From: Paenibacillus albicereus | GTDB lineage: Bacteria; Bacillota; Bacilli; Paenibacillales; Paenibacillaceae | Assembly (NCBI RefSeq): GCF_012676905.1 | Contig: NZ_CP051428.1 | Span: 2,566,001 to 2,630,000 of the forward strand | Length of the DNA stretch: 64,000 bases | Direction of reading: 5' to 3' | Shown here: in pieces, positions 56,802-64,000 of the stretch | Numbering within the stretch: position 1 is the first letter of the stretch | How the letters are laid out: every line of letters begins with the position of its first letter | Notes under the pieces: generated by a model | The model's input: the letters and a program-made list of their open reading frames with translations, nothing else | Told to the model about the DNA's origin: nothing | The model's database searches: none | Position numbers and translations under genes: made by a program

Positions 56802-59201
56802 CTAATTGCGCAGCGGACGGCCCTTGGACAGCATGTGCTGCATGCGCGCCTGCGTCTTGGGCTCGCCGGTCAGGCTCAGGAACGCCTCGCGCTCCAGATC
56901 GAGCATGTACTGCTCGGTCACGAGCGTGCCGGCCGGCAGATCGCCGCCCGCCAGCACGTGGGCGAGCTTCTTGGCGATGAGCAGGTCGTGGTCGCTGATG
57001 TAGCCCCCCTCGTGCATGCCGATCGCCGCCAGCTGCAGCGCCGCCTTGCCCTCGGAGCCGGCGATGCGGATCTTCTCCTCGGCCGGCAGCCGGTAGCCGT
57101 CCGCCGCGAGCTGAAGCACGGCCTGCTTGGCCTCGTAGATGAGATGGTCCTGATTCGGTACGATCCGGTCGACGCCGCGCAGGTAGCCCAGACGCTTGGC
57201 GTCATGGCCGCTCGACGACACCTTGGCCTGCCCGACCGTCTCGAACACGCGGCCCAGCTGCGGCAGCAGGTCCGCCTCCGGGTGGCCGGCCTGCTGGCTG
57301 ACGCGCAGCGCGAACTCCTTGCAGCCGCCGCCTGCCGGGATGAGGCCGACGCCGACCTCGACCAGCCCGTAGTACGTCTCCGCCGCCGCGACGACCTGAT
57401 CGGCCGGCATGCACGCCTCGACGCCCCCGCCGAGCGTCATCCGATGCGGCGCCGCCACGACCGGCTTGTCGAGCCGCTTGAGCTTCAGCATGCTCTGCTG
57501 GAACAGATGGATGATGTCGTCGACTTCATCCCACTCCTCGTCCTGCGCCTCCATCAGCAGCAGCATCAGGTTCGCGCCGACGCAGAAATTCCGGCCCTGG
57601 TTGGCCACGACGAGTCCGGTCCAGTTCTGACGCACCTCCTGCACGCTCTGCTGGATCATCGTCAGGATGTCTCCGCCGATCGCATTGTTCGGAGAGTGGA
57701 ACTCCAGGCAGGCGACGCCGTCGCCGAGATCGATCAGGCTGGCTCCGCTGTTGCCCTGGATCACCTTGTTCTGCTCCTTGAGGGCGCGCAGGTCGATCAG
57801 CTCCGGTGCCTGATCGACCTGCCGGAACTCGCCGCGACTCGCGTAGAAGCGCTTGCCGTCCTCCTTGCGGTAGAAGCTGGCGTTGCCTGCGGCGATCCAT
57901 TCCTTGACCCAGTCCGGCACCGCCGTGCCTTCCTTCTCCATGCGCTCGACCGAGCGCGAGAGGCCGATCGCGTCCCAGGTCTCGAACGGGCCGAGCTCCC
58001 AGTTGAAGCCCCATTTCATCGCCTCGTCGATCTCTTGGATCGAGTCCGCGATCTCGCCGACCTTTTCGGCGGCGTAGACGAGCACCTGCTTGAGCACGTT
58101 CCAGGCGAGCTCGGAGTAGCGGTCGCCGGCGCCGATCAGCGCCTTCGTCTTCTCGCGCGCGCCTTTGGCGAGCTTTGCCGCTTCGAGCGAGCTGGAGGCC
58201 GCTTTTTTCTGCGGGCCGTACTCCATCGTCTTCAGGTCGAGCGAGAGGATCTCACTTTTGCCGCCCGCTCCCTTGACCTTCTTGTAGAAGCCTTGGCCGC
58301 TCTTCTCCCCGAGCCAGCCGCGCTCGACGAGCCCCGTGAGCGCCGCCGGCGGCGTGAACGCCTGCCGCTCGGCCTCGCTCCCTGCGTTCAGGCGGACGTT
58401 GTCGGCGACATGGAGGAACGTGTCGAGGCCGACGAGGTCGAGCGTGCGGAACGTCGCGCTTTTCGGCCGTCCGAGCGTTGGGCCCGTCGCGGCGTCCACC
58501 TCTTCGACCGTGTAGCCGCCCCGCTCCATCTCCTGGAGCGTGACGAGCAGCCCGTACGTGCCGATCCGATTGGCGATGAAGTTCGGCGTATCCTTGGCGA
58601 TGACGACGCCCTTGCCGAGTACCGATTCGCCGAACTGCTTCATGTCCTGCACGAGCTGCGGATCGGTGCCTTCCGCCGGGATGATCTCGAGCAGCTTCAT
58701 GTAGCGCGGCGGATTGAAGAAATGCGTGCCCATGAAGCTGCGGCGGAACGCCTCGCTGCGGCCTTCGGCCATCGCGTTGATCGAGATGCCCGACGTGTTG
58801 GAGCTGACGATCGTGCCGGGCTTCCAGACCGACTCGATGCGCTCCAGCAGGCTGCGCTTGGCGTCGAGGTTCTCGACGATGACCTCGATGATCCAGTCGA
58901 CGTCCGCGAGGCCGTCCAGATGATCCTCCAGGTTGCCGGGGGTGATGCGCTCCGCGAATGCGGGATCGTAGAGCGGAGCCGGATTCGTCTTGGCGAGCTT
59001 GGCGACGGCGCCTGCGGCCAGGCGGCTGCGCACGGCGGGATGGTCGAGCGACCGGCCCTTCTTCTCTTCCTCTGCGGTCAGCTGCTTCGGCACGATGTCG
59101 AGCAGCAGCGTCGGGATGCCGACGTTGGCCAGATGGGCGGCGATGCCGGAGCCCATGATGCCGGAGCCGATGACGGCTGCCTTGCGGATCGTTATGCTCA
59201 T
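56802..59201 (-). CDS. fadN: 3-hydroxyacyl-CoA dehydrogenase / enoyl-CoA hydratase
   Basis: This is a 799-residue bifunctional enzyme. The N-terminal NAD-binding part has [20 protein letters not shown] and [19 protein letters not shown], and the linker [14 protein letters not shown], followed by helical C-domains. The last third (~500-780) is a crotonase fold with [14 protein letters not shown] (oxyanion loop) and [20 protein letters not shown]. It hydrates 2-enoyl-CoA and oxidises 3-hydroxyacyl-CoA. ATG 59201 follows AAGGAGG. As in B. subtilis it is followed by fadA and fadE. Confidence 0.95.
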   Translation of the reverse strand: MSITIRKAAVIGSGIMGSGIAAHLANVGIPTLLLDIVPKQLTAEEEKKGRSLDHPAVRSRLAAGAVAKLAKTNPAPLYDPAFAERITPGNLEDHLDGLADVDWIIEVIVENLDAKRSLLERIESVWKPGTIVSSNTSGISINAMAEGRSEAFRRSFMGTHFFNPPRYMKLLEIIPAEGTDPQLVQDMKQFGESVLGKGVVIAKDTPNFIANRIGTYGLLVTLQEMERGGYTVEEVDAATGPTLGRPKSATFRTLDLVGLDTFLHVADNVRLNAGSEAERQAFTPPAALTGLVERGWLGEKSGQGFYKKVKGAGGKSEILSLDLKTMEYGPQKKAASSSLEAAKLAKGAREKTKALIGAGDRYSELAWNVLKQVLVYAAEKVGEIADSIQEIDEAMKWGFNWELGPFETWDAIGLSRSVERMEKEGTAVPDWVKEWIAAGNASFYRKEDGKRFYASRGEFRQVDQAPELIDLRALKEQNKVIQGNSGASLIDLGDGVACLEFHSPNNAIGGDILTMIQQSVQEVRQNWTGLVVANQGRNFCVGANLMLLLMEAQDEEWDEVDDIIHLFQQSMLKLKRLDKPVVAAPHRMTLGGGVEACMPADQVVAAAETYYGLVEVGVGLIPAGGGCKEFALRVSQQAGHPEADLLPQLGRVFETVGQAKVSSSGHDAKRLGYLRGVDRIVPNQDHLIYEAKQAVLQLAADGYRLPAEEKIRIAGSEGKAALQLAAIGMHEGGYISDHDLLIAKKLAHVLAGGDLPAGTLVTEQYMLDLEREAFLSLTGEPKTQARMQHMLSKGRPLRN

Positions 59202-59339
59202 CGTAATGTTGCCTCCTTGGACATGGTTGGACCTGCATCAGTGACGGCGGTTCGGTGCTTCGGTCGATAAAGCCGCTGCCTCGGACCGGGGCGCTAAGGC
59301 GCCCGGGCCATCCGGACGGCTCGGGATGGAACGCTCATG

Positions 59340-61601
59340 TCAGCTGGCCGCTCCTTCCGGGCGGCCGGCGGAGGCGGCCGGTCCGAAGACGGCCTGCTCG
59401 AGAATCTCGGCGATGTCGCGCGCCTTGACCTGCTCGTCGACCTCCTTGAGCTTGGTGCCGTCCTCCAGCATCGTCAGGCAGTACGGGCAGGCGCTGCTGA
59501 TGAGCGTCGGATTCACCTCGAGCGCCTGCTCCGTGCGGGCGAGGTTCACGCGCTTGCCGCTCGTCTCCTCCATCCACATCAGGCCGCCGCCTGCGCCGCA
59601 GCACATGCCGTTCTCGCGGCTGCGCTCCATCTCGACGAGCTCGACGCCGGGAATCGCGCGCAGCACGTCCCGCGGCTCGTCGTACACGTTGTTGTAGCGG
59701 CCGAGATAGCAGGAATCATGGTACGTGATGCGCTCCCGCACCTCATGGACGGGGTTCAGCCTTCCGTCCTTCAAAAGCTCGGCGAACAGCTGCGTGTGGT
59801 GCAGCACCTCGACGCCTTCGAGGCCGAAGTCCGGGTACTCGTTCTTGAGCGTATTGAATGTATGCGGGCAGGCCGTGACGATCCGCTTGACGCCGTAGCG
59901 CTGGAACGTCTCGATGTTCTCCTGGCACAGCTGCTGGAACAGCATCTCGTTGCCGAGGCGGCGCGGCGTGTCGCCGGAATTGCGCTCCTCGTTGCCGAGG
60001 ATGGCGAAGCTGATGCCGGACTCGCGCAGCAGCCTTGCGACGGCGCGCGAGATCTTGCGGCTGCGCAGGTCGTAGGAGCCCATCGAGCCGACGAAGAACA
60101 GCAGCTCGAAGTCCGGGTTCTCCTTGACCGTCGGGACCGACACGCCCTCGACGTCGCCGGTCCATTTGACGCGGTCGCTGCGGCTGATTCCCCACGGGTT
60201 GCCCTGGCGCTCGATGTTCTGCATCGCGCGCTGGCCTTCATGCGGCATGCTGCCCTCCATGAGCACGAGATGGCGGCGCAGGTCGATGATCTTGTCGACA
60301 TGCTCGTTGCCGACCGGACACTGGTCCTCGCAGTTGCGGCAGGTCGTGCAGGCCCAGATCTCGTCCTCGGTCATGACCTCGCCGATCAGCTGGACCTCCT
60401 CGGGCTTGCGCTCCTGCACCGTCCAGCCGGCCTTCTGCCAGGCGAGCGTCGGGCGGATGTCGGTGATCGACCGGCCGGGATCGGCCCACGGCACGCCGGC
60501 GGACGCTTCCGCTGCCGCCGCCACCTCCTGCTTGCCCGCGCCGCCGGCGAGATCGAGCAGCGATGGACCGTGGTCGAGGCTGCGCGGCTCGAACAGATGG
60601 GCCTTGCCCGGGTCCGGAGCGCCGAAGGCGAACGCCGGCACCCACGGGGATCGTCCGGTGACGGCCGCGCCTTTGTCGATCAGATGGTCGCGCAGCTTGA
60701 CGATCAGATGCATCGGCGAGAGCGCCTTGCCGGTGCTGGCCGCCGGACAGACATTCGTGCAGCGCCCGCATTCGACGCAGGCGTAGAAGTCGAGCATCTG
60801 CTTCTGCGTGAACTCCTCGATCCGGCCGACGCCGAACGACTCCGCCTCCTCGTCCTCCAGGTCGAGCTTGGCGAGCCGCCCTGCCGGCTCCTGCCGGCGC
60901 AGATAGATGTTCACCGGCGCCGTGATGATGTGGAAGTGCTTCGACTGCGGCACATAGACGAGGAAAGCGAGCAGGATGACCAGATGCGCCCACCACGAGA
61001 TGAGGAACAGGACGTGGGCCGCCGGCTCGGACAGTCCGCCCATCGCCGCCGCGAGCAGCGAGGAGATCGGCGCGTAGCCCGACGGCTCCATGCCGAGCCA
61101 CACGCGCTCGAAGGCGAGGGAGAGGACGACCGAGAGCATGAGGCCGAAGATGAAGAACACGACGATGCTCGGCTTGAGGCCCCGCTTCAGGCGGGCCAGC
61201 TTCTCTCCGTAGCGGCGGTAGGCCGCGTAGCCCATGGCGATCAGGATGAGCGCGACCGTGATCTCCTGCACGAGGCTGAACAGGTCGTAGCCGGGGATCG
61301 GCAGATGGCCGCCGCCGGTCAGGCCTTTGATGATGAGGTCCAGCGCGCCGAGCTGCAGGATGACGAAGCCATAGAAGATGACGATGTGCATGATGCCGCT
61401 CTTCACGTCCTTGAGCAGCTTCGTCTGGCCGAACACCTGGGCGAGGAACTCCTTCATCCTCCCCGGCGCCTGCTCCGGCAGCTTGGCCGGACGCCCGAGC
61501 TTCAAATAAAGGTAGCGGTGGTAGACCGCGCGGTAGAACAGATAGACGCCGTAGCCGGTGACGGCGAGGAACAGCGCGAATTGAATCCACATTCCGATCA
61601 T
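59340..61601 (-). CDS. fadF: Membrane Fe-S oxidoreductase of beta-oxidation
   Basis: This 753-residue protein has five to six membrane helices (residues ~5-250, NarI-like), two [4Fe-4S] motifs (CVECGRCTNVCP and CTTCRNCEDQCP) and two CCG-type cysteine-rich domains (ACPHTF; HDSCYLG ... GMCCGAGGG; SSACPYC). It resembles FadF/YwjF and heterodisulfide-reductase-like ETF:quinone oxidoreductases and probably passes electrons from ETF to the quinone pool. ATG 61601 follows AAAGGA by 8 nt; ATG 61610 is possible. It heads the leftward fad operon, opposite fadR. Confidence 0.92.
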   Translation of the reverse strand: MIGMWIQFALFLAVTGYGVYLFYRAVYHRYLYLKLGRPAKLPEQAPGRMKEFLAQVFGQTKLLKDVKSGIMHIVIFYGFVILQLGALDLIIKGLTGGGHLPIPGYDLFSLVQEITVALILIAMGYAAYRRYGEKLARLKRGLKPSIVVFFIFGLMLSVVLSLAFERVWLGMEPSGYAPISSLLAAAMGGLSEPAAHVLFLISWWAHLVILLAFLVYVPQSKHFHIITAPVNIYLRRQEPAGRLAKLDLEDEEAESFGVGRIEEFTQKQMLDFYACVECGRCTNVCPAASTGKALSPMHLIVKLRDHLIDKGAAVTGRSPWVPAFAFGAPDPGKAHLFEPRSLDHGPSLLDLAGGAGKQEVAAAAEASAGVPWADPGRSITDIRPTLAWQKAGWTVQERKPEEVQLIGEVMTEDEIWACTTCRNCEDQCPVGNEHVDKIIDLRRHLVLMEGSMPHEGQRAMQNIERQGNPWGISRSDRVKWTGDVEGVSVPTVKENPDFELLFFVGSMGSYDLRSRKISRAVARLLRESGISFAILGNEERNSGDTPRRLGNEMLFQQLCQENIETFQRYGVKRIVTACPHTFNTLKNEYPDFGLEGVEVLHHTQLFAELLKDGRLNPVHEVRERITYHDSCYLGRYNNVYDEPRDVLRAIPGVELVEMERSRENGMCCGAGGGLMWMEETSGKRVNLARTEQALEVNPTLISSACPYCLTMLEDGTKLKEVDEQVKARDIAEILEQAVFGPAASAGRPEGAAS

Positions 61602-61699
61602 GATGGTCATCCTTTCCTCTCGGTGGCTTCCAGGCTCCCCCATATGAAGCGCTTACATATAGGAGACAAAAAAATCTTAGCGGAACTCGGAGCGTTTCG

Positions 61700-61728
61700 T
61701 TGACAATCCGTGTTCGATCCCCTAAGAT
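61700..61728 (+). promoter_or_regulatory. Sigma-A promoter of fadR-etfBA
   Basis: A perfect -35 TTGACA (61700-61705), a 17-bp spacer and -10 TAAGAT (61723-61728). The FadR operator begins 8 bp further on, across the likely start point. Confidence 0.8.
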
Positions 61729-61736
61729 GAAGAAAA

Positions 61737-61754
61737 TGAATGAGCATTCATTCA
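61737..61754. promoter_or_regulatory. FadR operator
   Basis: TGAATGAGCATTCATTCA matches the B. subtilis FadR consensus TGAATGANTANTCATTCA at all but one fixed position. Placed just after the fadR -10 and within the divergent fadF/fadR region, it can repress both directions until long-chain acyl-CoA binds FadR. Confidence 0.85.
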
Positions 61755-61787
61755 CCATACGTAAATACTACCACCGAGGTGCAGCCC

Positions 61788-62369
61788 ATGACAAGTAGGA
61801 AGCAGGAAAAATATGAATTGATCTTGGAGGCCGCCCTGAAAGTCATTGCGGAGAACGGCTACCACGGCTCCCAAGTGTCGAAAATCGCCAAGGAGGCCGG
61901 CGTCGCCGACGGTACGATCTATCTGTATTTCAAAAAGAAAGAGGATATCCTCATTTCTTTGTTCCAAGAAAAGCTGGGGAGCCTTGTCGAACGGTTCAAC
62001 GCCCGCGTGCGGGAGACGTCCTCCGCCGAGGAGGCGCTGCGCGCCGTCTGCGAGATCCACTATTCCGAGCTGGAGAACAACGTGAATCTGGCCTATGTCA
62101 CACAGATCGAGCTGCGCCAAAGCTCGCTGGAGCTGCGCAAGGCGATCGGGCTGGCCGTCAAGCCGTATATCGAGCTGATCGAGCATATTCTGGATAAAGG
62201 GGTGAAAGAGGGAGAATTCCGTCAGGACCTGGATTTGAAGCTGACGCGCCTGCTGCTGTTCGGCGCGATGGACGAGGTCGTCACGTCCTGGCTCATTTCC
62301 GGCATGAAGTATTCGCTGACGGCGCAAGTGGGCAAGACCGTCGAGTTTTTCCTGCGCGGCCTCAAATAG
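61788..62369 (+). CDS. fadR: TetR-family fatty-acid degradation repressor
   Basis: This 193-residue regulator has a TetR DNA-binding head (MTSRKQEKYELILEAALKVI, QVSKIAKEAGVADGTIYLYF) and a helical ligand domain. The head is typical of FadR of Bacillus, whose ligand is long-chain acyl-CoA. ATG 61788 follows GAGGTG; the frame from 61740 starts in the operator. A perfect operator and its own promoter lie directly upstream, so it is autoregulated. It is followed by etfB and etfA in one transcript. Confidence 0.94.
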   Translation: MTSRKQEKYELILEAALKVIAENGYHGSQVSKIAKEAGVADGTIYLYFKKKEDILISLFQEKLGSLVERFNARVRETSSAEEALRAVCEIHYSELENNVNLAYVTQIELRQSSLELRKAIGLAVKPYIELIEHILDKGVKEGEFRQDLDLKLTRLLLFGAMDEVVTSWLISGMKYSLTAQVGKTVEFFLRGLK

Positions 62370-62420
62370 CCGCCGCATGGATCCATTCCAATCGCGACCT
62401 ACCAAGGAGGAGCTGAGCGC

Positions 62421-63182
62421 ATGAATATCTATGTCCTGCTGAAGCAAACGTTCGATACCGAGGAGAAGATCGTCATCGAGGACGGCCGCGTGTCGGACGA
62501 CGGCGTCAAGTTCGTCATCAATCCGTACGACGAGTACGCGGTCGAGGAAGCGCTGCAGCAGCGCGACCAGCACGGCGGCAAGGTGACCGTCGTCTCCGTC
62601 GGTCCGGACCGCGCGGCCGAGGCGCTGCGCCAGGCGCTCGCCATGGGCGCCGACGACGCGGTGCTGCTGAGCGACGAGCGGATCGGCGCCGACGAAGGCG
62701 CGGCCGCGGCCGCGCTGGAGAAGTATCTGTCCGGCCAGTCCGTCGATCTCGTGCTCGGCGGCAACTTCTCGGTCGACAGCGGCGGCGGCCAGGTCGCGGT
62801 CCGGCTGGCGAGCCGGCTCGGCCTGCCCCATGTCTCCTCGATCACCTCGCTGCAGGTCGACGGCGCTTCGGCGACCGCCAAGCGGGACGCCGAAGGCGAC
62901 ACGGAAACGCTTGAAGTGACGCTGCCGGCCCTGTTCACCGCGCAGCAAGGACTCAACGAGCCGCGCTATCCTTCCCTGCCGAACATCATGAAGGCGAAGA
63001 AAAAGCCCTTCCAGACCCTGTCGCTGGACGATCTCGGCCTCAGCGCTGCGGAAGCGCTTACCGAGCGCGTCTCCCTCTCCCTGCCGCCGGAGCGCGGCGC
63101 CGGCCAGCTGATCTCGGGATCGCCGGCCGAGCAGGCCGCGCGCCTGGTCGAGCTGCTCCGCACGGAAGCCAAAGCCATTTGA
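62421..63182 (+). CDS. etfB: Electron transfer flavoprotein subunit beta
   Basis: This 253-residue subunit of the ETF dimer holds AMP and helps position FAD. It has the N-terminal MNIYVLLKQTFDTEEKIVIE, FVINPYDEYAVEEALQQRDQ and the recognition loop LPALFTAQQGLNEPRYPSLP. ETF takes electrons from acyl-CoA dehydrogenase (FadE) and passes them toward the quinone pool, presumably through FadF. An AAGGAGG lies upstream of ATG 62421. The gene is 51 bp downstream of fadR and 18 bp upstream of etfA. Confidence 0.95.
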   Translation: MNIYVLLKQTFDTEEKIVIEDGRVSDDGVKFVINPYDEYAVEEALQQRDQHGGKVTVVSVGPDRAAEALRQALAMGADDAVLLSDERIGADEGAAAAALEKYLSGQSVDLVLGGNFSVDSGGGQVAVRLASRLGLPHVSSITSLQVDGASATAKRDAEGDTETLEVTLPALFTAQQGLNEPRYPSLPNIMKAKKKPFQTLSLDDLGLSAAEALTERVSLSLPPERGAGQLISGSPAEQAARLVELLRTEAKAI

Positions 63183-63200
63183 CCTAGAGGAGGAATCACG

Positions 63201-64000
63201 ATGAGCCAACCTGTACTCGTCATCGCCGAAGTCCGCGGAGGCAAGCTCCGTCAAGTCTCTCTGGAAGCGCTTCAAGCCGCACGCATCGCCTGCGGGGAAG
63301 CCGCAGGCGTCCAAGCCGTCGTCATCGGCAGCGGAATCACCGCGCTTGCCGCCGAACTGGCCGGCTATGTCGGCGGCAAGGTGCACGCGGTCGACCATCC
63401 CGATCTGGCCAGCTACAACGCTCCCGCCTATCTGCAGGCGGTCAAGGGGCTGCTCGAGGAGCTGCAGCCGGCGCGCGTCTATCTCGGCCATACCGCCGAA
63501 GGCCGCGACCTCGCGCCGCAGATCGCCGCGCTGCTCGGCGCCGGCCAGATTTCCGACGTCGTCTCGATCGGCGAAGGCGAGCTCTACAAGCGTCCGGTCT
63601 ACGCCGGCAAGGCGTTCGAGGAGAAGCGCTTCCTCTCCGACTCCGGCGTCGTCACCGTGCGGCCGAACAACATTCCGCCGGCCGAGCCTGCCGCCGCGCC
63701 GGGCGAAGTCGTCGACCGCGACTATGCCGCTCCGGCCGACCTCCGCTCGGTCGTCCGCGACGTCGTGCGCAAGGCCGGCGGCAAGGTCGATCTCGCCGAA
63801 GCGAAGATCGTCATCTCCGGAGGACGCGGCGTGAAGAGCGCGGACGGCTTCAAGCCGCTCGAGGAGCTCGCCGACGTGCTCGGCGCCGCCGTCGGCGCTT
63901 CCCGCGGCGCTTGCGACGCCGGCTACTGCGACTACGCGCTGCAGATCGGCCAGACCGGCAAGGTCGTGACGCCCGAGGTGTACATCGCCTGCGGCATCAG
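63201..64000 (+). CDS. etfA: Electron transfer flavoprotein subunit alpha (cut by window end)
   Basis: This is the first ~266 residues of ETF alpha, cut by the window edge. It starts [20 protein letters not shown], contains [20 protein letters not shown] and reaches the FAD domain ([20 protein letters not shown], then [20 protein letters not shown]). The FAD-binding domain is entered but not completed. ATG 63201 follows AGAGGAGG. It forms the FAD-holding partner of EtfB for beta-oxidation. Confidence 0.95.
   Translation, partial: MSQPVLVIAEVRGGKLRQVSLEALQAARIACGEAAGVQAVVIGSGITALAAELAGYVGGKVHAVDHPDLASYNAPAYLQAVKGLLEELQPARVYLGHTAEGRDLAPQIAALLGAGQISDVVSIGEGELYKRPVYAGKAFEEKRFLSDSGVVTVRPNNIPPAEPAAAPGEVVDRDYAAPADLRSVVRDVVRKAGGKVDLAEAKIVISGGRGVKSADGFKPLEELADVLGAAVGASRGACDAGYCDYALQIGQTGKVVTPEVYIACGI

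Noticed and set aside
59215-59335. Separate promoter and FadR box before fadN
   Set aside because: No TGAATGA-type half sites or sigma-A elements are visible in the gap, so read-through from fadF is the simpler view.
61641-61665. cre box upstream of fadF (ATGTAAGCGCTTCATAT)
   Set aside because: The left half fits, but the right half has one base too few for the WWWCA part of the consensus.

Overview
This 64 kb window looks like chromosomal DNA of a GC-rich, endospore-forming Firmicute, most likely Paenibacillaceae. The evidence is a complete gerB-gerA-gerC germinant-receptor operon behind a sigma-G-like promoter, a Bacillus-type fad regulon with a FadR operator, strong AGGAGG ribosome binding sites with GTG and TTG starts, a cre box, an FMN riboswitch and many intrinsic terminators. 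I saw no rRNA, tRNA, insertion sequence, prophage or CRISPR array. Species assignment is inference; nothing was searched. Both end genes are cut by the window edge: the hybrid kinase on the left and etfA on the right.

Layout. 1-4.5 kb: a very large soluble hybrid histidine kinase with about ten tandem HAMP domains (minus strand). 4.7-10.3 kb: a VOC/LamG protein behind an ECF sigma factor fused to a large C-terminal domain, an MFS transporter and a CDF metal transporter. 10.6-13.1 kb: two CNNM/CorC-type paralogs, each preceded by the same short leader in which two ribosome-binding sequences compete for one CCTC segment. 13.1-17.2 kb: ndk and a secreted multi-domain GH87-type alpha-1,3-glucanase gene broken by a frameshift and preceded by a perfect cre box. 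17.4-24.2 kb: small housekeeping genes, an MFS transporter, a YdcZ-Crp-YdcZ operon, a zinc-ribbon protein, a rhodanese, a LysR regulator and a YebC-family protein. 24.3-29.9 kb: the rRNA methyltransferase RlmD and the ger operon. 30-39 kb: transporters, an isochorismatase-like hydrolase, a DUF423 protein, an NAD-dependent epimerase-like protein, a two-domain cell-wall hydrolase and a divergent LysR/EamA pair. 39.2-44.6 kb: a two-component system with a LolCDE/MacB-type ABC exporter. 44.9-50.2 kb: a lipoprotein, an FMN-riboswitch-controlled EamA transporter, an alkyltransferase-like protein, a DinG-type helicase and an NAD(P)-binding protein. 50.3-51.25 kb: seventeen consecutive hairpins in two abutting tandem arrays with the same 51-52 bp period. 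51.6-64 kb: the fatty-acid degradation regulon.

The fad regulon works as one unit. FadF (membrane Fe-S oxidoreductase), FadN (hydratase/dehydrogenase), FadA (thiolase), FadE (acyl-CoA dehydrogenase), LcfA (acyl-CoA ligase) and a PaaI-type thioesterase run leftward. The divergent fadR-etfB-etfA unit runs rightward and encodes the repressor and the electron-transfer flavoprotein that accepts electrons from FadE. An 18-bp FadR operator sits in the shared promoter region.

The most unusual signals are the double hairpin array (50.3-51.25 kb), the duplicated competing-SD leader of the CorC paralogs, the ECF sigma fusion, the riboswitch-driven EamA transporter, the 200-nt gerB/gerA overlap and the glucanase frameshift that falls between its presumed catalytic aspartates.
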